From Clostridia bacterium (GTDB lineage: Bacteria; Bacillota; Clostridia; DSM-8532): DNA of 9,270 bases. The notes under the pieces were generated by a model, which did not search any database, was not told the origin of the DNA, and saw nothing but the letters and a program-made list of their open reading frames with translations. A program made the translations under genes and the position numbers. Shown piece after piece: positions 6,059 through 9,270 of this stretch. Positions within the stretch are counted from its first letter, which is position 1, and each line of letters opens with the position of its first letter. The DNA is taken from positions 1-9,270 of the forward strand of contig JAOABT010000450.1 in assembly GCA_026418215.1 (NCBI GenBank), written 5' to 3'.

Positions 6059-7654
6059 TCACTTTCTGTAATATTCCTTATATTCTGTAGCCGTAAAGCC
6101 TGTAACCTTTTTGAAAAGCTTTGAAAAATAGTTGGGGTCGGCATATCCCACCATTCTGGAAACTTCCTTCAGGGAAAGGTCTGTTTTTTCAAAATACTGC
6201 TTGGCCTTGTCTATTCTGATGGTGATGAGGCGATCAATGAAGTTAACTCCGCTTTCTTCCTTGTAAAAACGGCTGAAGTAATAGGGGCTTAAGTTCACAA
6301 CCCGCGCAATATCCTCCAGAGTAATCTCCTCAGCATAATTCTCCTGGAGATATTTATCCGCCTTTTCAATGAGTGAGCTGATTTTCCTTTGGCGGCTTTG
6401 AGAAATGCTGCTCACGATGGCCTCCATGTACTTTTTGATAATCTTTCGCACCTCGTGAGAGTCAGCGGCTGACATCACATGGTTCAAAACCGTGTAATAA
6501 TTCTGGGACTGAGCCATGGCCCCCCAGCGGTTAGCCAGCCCCACAACCAGGGCGATGCACTTGTCCTTCAGGGTATCAAACCTGGACAGATTGGCCACCA
6601 TCTGGTCATAAATCTTATCAAACGCAACCAGGGTGGCATTGAGATCACCTGTGGCAGCCTTGGTGTAAATATCGCGTTCAAAGCGCTCTTCATAGCCGAT
6701 ATTGTCCTCATAGTCCTCCATCCTGTCATCAACGTGCAGGATGGCATCCTCGCTGTAGCTCTGAGACAGGGCCTGAAGGGCCTGCATGGCTTCCTGGTAG
6801 GATTTCTTGGCATCGCGGACATCCTTGTAATAACGCCCGATGCCTATGGAGACGTCACCAAAGGAGCTCTTCACCCTATCGGAGAATTCCTTGGCAAGCC
6901 TCGCTGCTGAAGCCTTCTGCGTAAAGCTGTCGTCATGCTGGGTCTCCAGAACATAGACCAGCAGGCGGTTCAGCATGATGGGCCCTACGATACAACGGCA
7001 GGCGGATTTTAGGATATCGCGGTAATCCACGTAATGATTCTGGGTCTTAACACTGGCACTAATCCTGTTCTGGACACTGCCTTTGTCCTTATCGCCAAAT
7101 TCTATGGCCATGACATAACCGCCCATGCTCTCAAAATCAAACAACCGTCCGAAATTGACAAGCTCCTCGGCGTTGTCCTCCGTCATGCAAAGCGCATGAA
7201 TAAAACCGTTTTCAAGGATCGGTACAATAATCTCGAGCTTTTCCTTTAGCTCAAGCTCCTGGCTGATGCGCTTTCTACGTTGAGCTATGGTATCTATGGC
7301 CTTGTTCAGAACCTCAATGAGCTTGGCTTCCTTAACAGGCTTTAAGAGGTATTCCACCACACCCAGCGCCATAGCCTCGGCGGCGTAGTCAAAGTAATCG
7401 TATGCTGAAATAATGATAAAATGCACATCGGGATTGGAGTCCTTGATTTGGCGGATGGCCTCAAGGCCGTTGATCCCCGGCATTTTAATATCAATCAGCA
7501 CAATATCGGGACGAACATGATAGGCCTTTTCCACCGCTTCTCTGCCTGATCTGGCTCGCCCGCCTATCTCAAGCTCCTTGAAATTGTTTTTGATGATATA
7601 TTCTATGGAATCGATGGCGATGGGCTCGTCATCTACGATTAAGGCTCGGTACAT
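6059..7654 (-). CDS. YesN-type response regulator with AraC DNA-binding domain
   Basis: This 531-residue cytoplasmic transcription regulator is the partner of the kinase encoded just upstream. The receiver domain (about 1-120) has Asp8/Asp9, phospho-acceptor Asp55 in LIDIKMPG, Ser83 and Lys105 in LLKPVKE. The middle (about 130-420) is divergent but holds YesN/CdaR-like GGDEF-derived pieces, such as SIGIGRYYKDVRDAKKSYQE. The end (about 430-531) is a complete AraC-type pair of helix-turn-helix motifs, with ITLEDIARVVNLSPYYFSRF and LSLKEVSRMVGYADPNYFSK. Length is normal for YesN. The start at 7654 lies inside the kinase gene (26-base overlap), so translation is coupled; a run of eight G forms the ribosome site. 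The likely target is the chvE-mmsA-mmsB promoter, by analogy with C. beijerinckii YesN and the xylose importer; the sequence itself does not prove this. Confidence 0.93.
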   Translation of the reverse strand: MYRALIVDDEPIAIDSIEYIIKNNFKELEIGGRARSGREAVEKAYHVRPDIVLIDIKMPGINGLEAIRQIKDSNPDVHFIIISAYDYFDYAAEAMALGVVEYLLKPVKEAKLIEVLNKAIDTIAQRRKRISQELELKEKLEIIVPILENGFIHALCMTEDNAEELVNFGRLFDFESMGGYVMAIEFGDKDKGSVQNRISASVKTQNHYVDYRDILKSACRCIVGPIMLNRLLVYVLETQHDDSFTQKASAARLAKEFSDRVKSSFGDVSIGIGRYYKDVRDAKKSYQEAMQALQALSQSYSEDAILHVDDRMEDYEDNIGYEERFERDIYTKAATGDLNATLVAFDKIYDQMVANLSRFDTLKDKCIALVVGLANRWGAMAQSQNYYTVLNHVMSAADSHEVRKIIKKYMEAIVSSISQSRQRKISSLIEKADKYLQENYAEEITLEDIARVVNLSPYYFSRFYKEESGVNFIDRLITIRIDKAKQYFEKTDLSLKEVSRMVGYADPNYFSKLFKKVTGFTATEYKEYYRK

Positions 7655-9167
7655 GCGTGTCCCCCCCCTGCTGTCGCTTGGGCAGTTTGAAAATGAACTG
7701 CGTCAATCCACCCTCATACTTGATATCCAAAATGTCATATTGATTGTAGAAGAGCCTGAGACGCTTGATGACATTGTCTACCCCGATGCCTGTGGTATGA
7801 CCCTTTTTGGGCCCCAGAATGAGATGCATGTCGTCATCATCCGATGCGTCTCCCAGGATTTCATTAATCTTATTCTGTGTAATACCTTTGCCATTGTCGG
7901 TAATTGCTACATAGACGTGGTCCTCGTCACTGGAAACCTTAAGGCCGATGGTTCCCCCGTTCTCCTGCTCACTGATGCCGTGAATATAGGCATTTTCTAC
8001 GATGGGCTGAAGAATCATGCGCGGCACAGTCTGCTCAAGCGCCTGCGGGTCCTCACCATAATCCAGCTGGAAATTGACCGACTCCCCAAAACGGGTTTGC
8101 AGCAGGAAGATGTAAGCGCAGACATTGTCGATTTCCTCCCTTATCGTGACAAAGGTATCGAGACCCTTGAGGTTGTAACGGAAGATATCGGCAGCATTTT
8201 CAAGATAGGTGCAGGTCTTTTTATCACCCTCAAGCATGGCGATCTTGGCACCGATATTGATGGTGTTAAAGATAAAATGCGGATTTATTTGGGACTGGAG
8301 CGACAAAAGCTCTGATTCACGCAGGGCATTCTTCATTTTCAGGTTGTTCATACGCTGTTCATTCAAGGACAGCTCCAGGCGGGCCTTCTCCTTGATTTCG
8401 CGTATGTACTCCTTGATATTGACCACCATCATATTAAAGGCACTATATAAAATGCCTACCTCGCCGCCATGAACCTGCTGAATCTCCACATCAAAATCGC
8501 CCACCGAAACCCGCTTCGCATATGACGCCAGCTTTGTGATAGGCTTCGTAATCTGGAAGCTGAAGCTTATGATCATGCCGGTCACAAAAATGACCACGCC
8601 GATGATCAAGAGATTGTTAAAGGTTGTGGCAAATTGAATGCGCTTAGAGATGGCGGCGTAGCTGTCGGAGGTATTGATGAGCTCGCCGCTCATGATCTCT
8701 TCAATATAGCGGTTAATATCATTGTTCTCCAAAACGATCTGGGCATACAGCTTTGTATAGCCGTCTATATCCCTGCCGCGCTTGGCATTCATGGTCTTTT
8801 CGGCGTTATCAAGATAATGGATGATCATATTGGCGACATTCTTGCTTTTAATACCCTTGGGCGTATAGTCGACCTTTTCCAAAAGCTTGTCTGCAAGGCC
8901 TCGTATGCCGTTCATATAATCGTAGAAGGCTATGAGGCTGTCCGAGCTGCTGGTAGACAGATAGGATTCTATCTCATGCTGAATGGAGCCCATCTCGCGG
9001 TAAACTGCCGTAAGCTCCATGGTTTTCTCATACATGACAGTGGTGTCCTTTATGAGGATCTGCAGGGAAAAATACATATAGATACAAGCCAGCAGGATGA
9101 TGACCGTGGCCAGCTGAAAAAATATCAAAAGCTTCGTTCGAAATTTGACCCCGCTGAACTTGAACAT
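7629..9167 (-). CDS. LytS/YesM-type membrane sensor histidine kinase
   Basis: This 512-residue inner-membrane kinase has a first membrane helix (about 13-33), an extracytoplasmic region (34-~185), a second helix (186-~206), a HAMP linker (about 207-260), a coiled coil, the His_kinase domain and an ATPase domain. The phospho-acceptor is His297 in LQSQINPHFIFNTIN; the N-box Asn392 lies in VENAYIHGI, followed by DNGKGI (424-429) and TGIGVDNV (459-466). The sensor region is about 150 residues and looks mainly helical rather than a Cache fold. That fits kinases such as C. beijerinckii LytS, which read a bound periplasmic protein (XylFII) instead of the sugar itself. A short acidic insert (DASDDDD) sits in the ATP lid. 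The start at 9167 follows AGGAG at about 7 bases, 2 bases after the upstream stop, and the end overlaps the regulator gene by 26 bases. That it senses a sugar-loaded binding protein is inference. Confidence 0.93.
   Translation of the reverse strand: MFKFSGVKFRTKLLIFFQLATVIILLACIYMYFSLQILIKDTTVMYEKTMELTAVYREMGSIQHEIESYLSTSSSDSLIAFYDYMNGIRGLADKLLEKVDYTPKGIKSKNVANMIIHYLDNAEKTMNAKRGRDIDGYTKLYAQIVLENNDINRYIEEIMSGELINTSDSYAAISKRIQFATTFNNLLIIGVVIFVTGMIISFSFQITKPITKLASYAKRVSVGDFDVEIQQVHGGEVGILYSAFNMMVVNIKEYIREIKEKARLELSLNEQRMNNLKMKNALRESELLSLQSQINPHFIFNTINIGAKIAMLEGDKKTCTYLENAADIFRYNLKGLDTFVTIREEIDNVCAYIFLLQTRFGESVNFQLDYGEDPQALEQTVPRMILQPIVENAYIHGISEQENGGTIGLKVSSDEDHVYVAITDNGKGITQNKINEILGDASDDDDMHLILGPKKGHTTGIGVDNVIKRLRLFYNQYDILDIKYEGGLTQFIFKLPKRQQGGDTHVPSLNRR
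7661..7668 (-). promoter_or_regulatory. G8 run acting as ribosome binding site of the response regulator
   Basis: Eight consecutive G (minus strand) lie within the last codons of the kinase gene, 6 bases ahead of the regulator's ATG. No other purine-rich site is close, so this run must serve as the ribosome site. As a homopolymer it is prone to slippage. One base gained or lost would change the kinase's last ten or so residues and the spacing to the regulator start. Confidence 0.6.
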
Positions 9168-9169
9168 CT

Positions 9170-9270
9170 CTATCTCCTTTGGTTGTTAGCCGCTGTGGTG
9201 AAAATCTTCTTATATTCCTCCAGATTATACTGCGTAAAGCTGTAGATATTGGTGTTAAGCACCTCGCTGG
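9170..9270 (-). CDS. Carboxy terminus of a probable sugar-binding protein (partial, XylFII-like position)
   Basis: Only the last 32 codons are in the window, ending with TAG at 9170-9172, two bases before the kinase start. The tail includes NIYSFTQYNLEEYKKIFTTA. The pattern of a beta-strand followed by an Asn-Leu-Glu-Glu-Tyr helix is how many type I periplasmic sugar-binding proteins end (compare tails with TKDNVDEY). In C. beijerinckii the gene directly ahead of lytS-yesN encodes the sensing protein XylFII, and that position supports the call. The frame was chosen because it ends cleanly before the kinase and its stop is adjacent to the kinase ribosome site; one alternative frame also runs open into the kinase gene but gives no recognisable protein. 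The identity is tentative: too little sequence is visible to exclude another kind of protein. Confidence 0.55.
   Translation of the reverse strand, partial: SEVLNTNIYSFTQYNLEEYKKIFTTAANNQRR

Noticed and set aside
7578..8315. Plus-strand ORF of 245 codons across the kinase-regulator junction
   Set aside because: It lies antisense to two clearly real genes, has no recognisable domain and reflects their codon bias; it is a shadow frame.
8634..9245. Plus-strand ORF of 203 codons antisense to the kinase sensor region
   Set aside because: It is antisense to the kinase start and to the upstream partial gene, both with matching ribosome sites; no independent signal is seen.

Overview
The window looks like part of a chromosome or contig from a Clostridia-type Firmicute. 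The evidence is moderate base composition, strong AGGAGG-type ribosome binding sites, lipoprotein sugar-binding proteins, and YesM/LytS-YesN two-component regulation of sugar ABC importers. I cannot name the species. Every gene I can support lies on the minus strand, so transcription runs from the right end to the left. No interval over about 200 bases is without a gene, and I see no rRNA, tRNA, CRISPR array or insertion sequence.

Right half (9270 to 4932), a sensing operon. It holds the last codons of a probable sugar-binding protein, a LytS/YesM-type membrane histidine kinase, a YesN-type response regulator whose start overlaps the kinase gene, and a XylF-like D-xylose-binding lipoprotein. 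A strong intrinsic terminator at 4932-4967 closes it. The arrangement recalls the XylFII-LytS/YesN system of Clostridium beijerinckii, where a binding protein presents the sugar to the kinase and the regulator switches on the xylose importer.

Middle (about 4902 to 829), a transport operon. It has its own predicted promoter region with repeated GCAAT motifs, then chvE (multiple-monosaccharide binding lipoprotein), mmsA/gguA (double ATPase) and mmsB/gguB (permease). A hairpin between chvE and mmsA probably lowers expression of the distal genes relative to the binding protein. The inferred circuit is: sugar outside the cell, then binding protein plus kinase, then phosphorylated regulator, then transcription of the importer.

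Left end (828 to 1). After an intergenic stretch rich in inverted repeats lies a 200-codon ORF that appears to be an in-frame chimera. Its first ~160 residues look like the amino terminus of a second, Cache-type YesM histidine kinase, and its last ~38 look like the carboxy terminus of a MalF/UgpA-type sugar permease. The next gene, cut by the window edge, starts like the partner MalG/UgpE-type permease, as expected if the stretch between an ancestral kinase gene and a permease gene had been lost. This junction, either a real deletion fusion or an assembly join, is the most unusual thing in the window.
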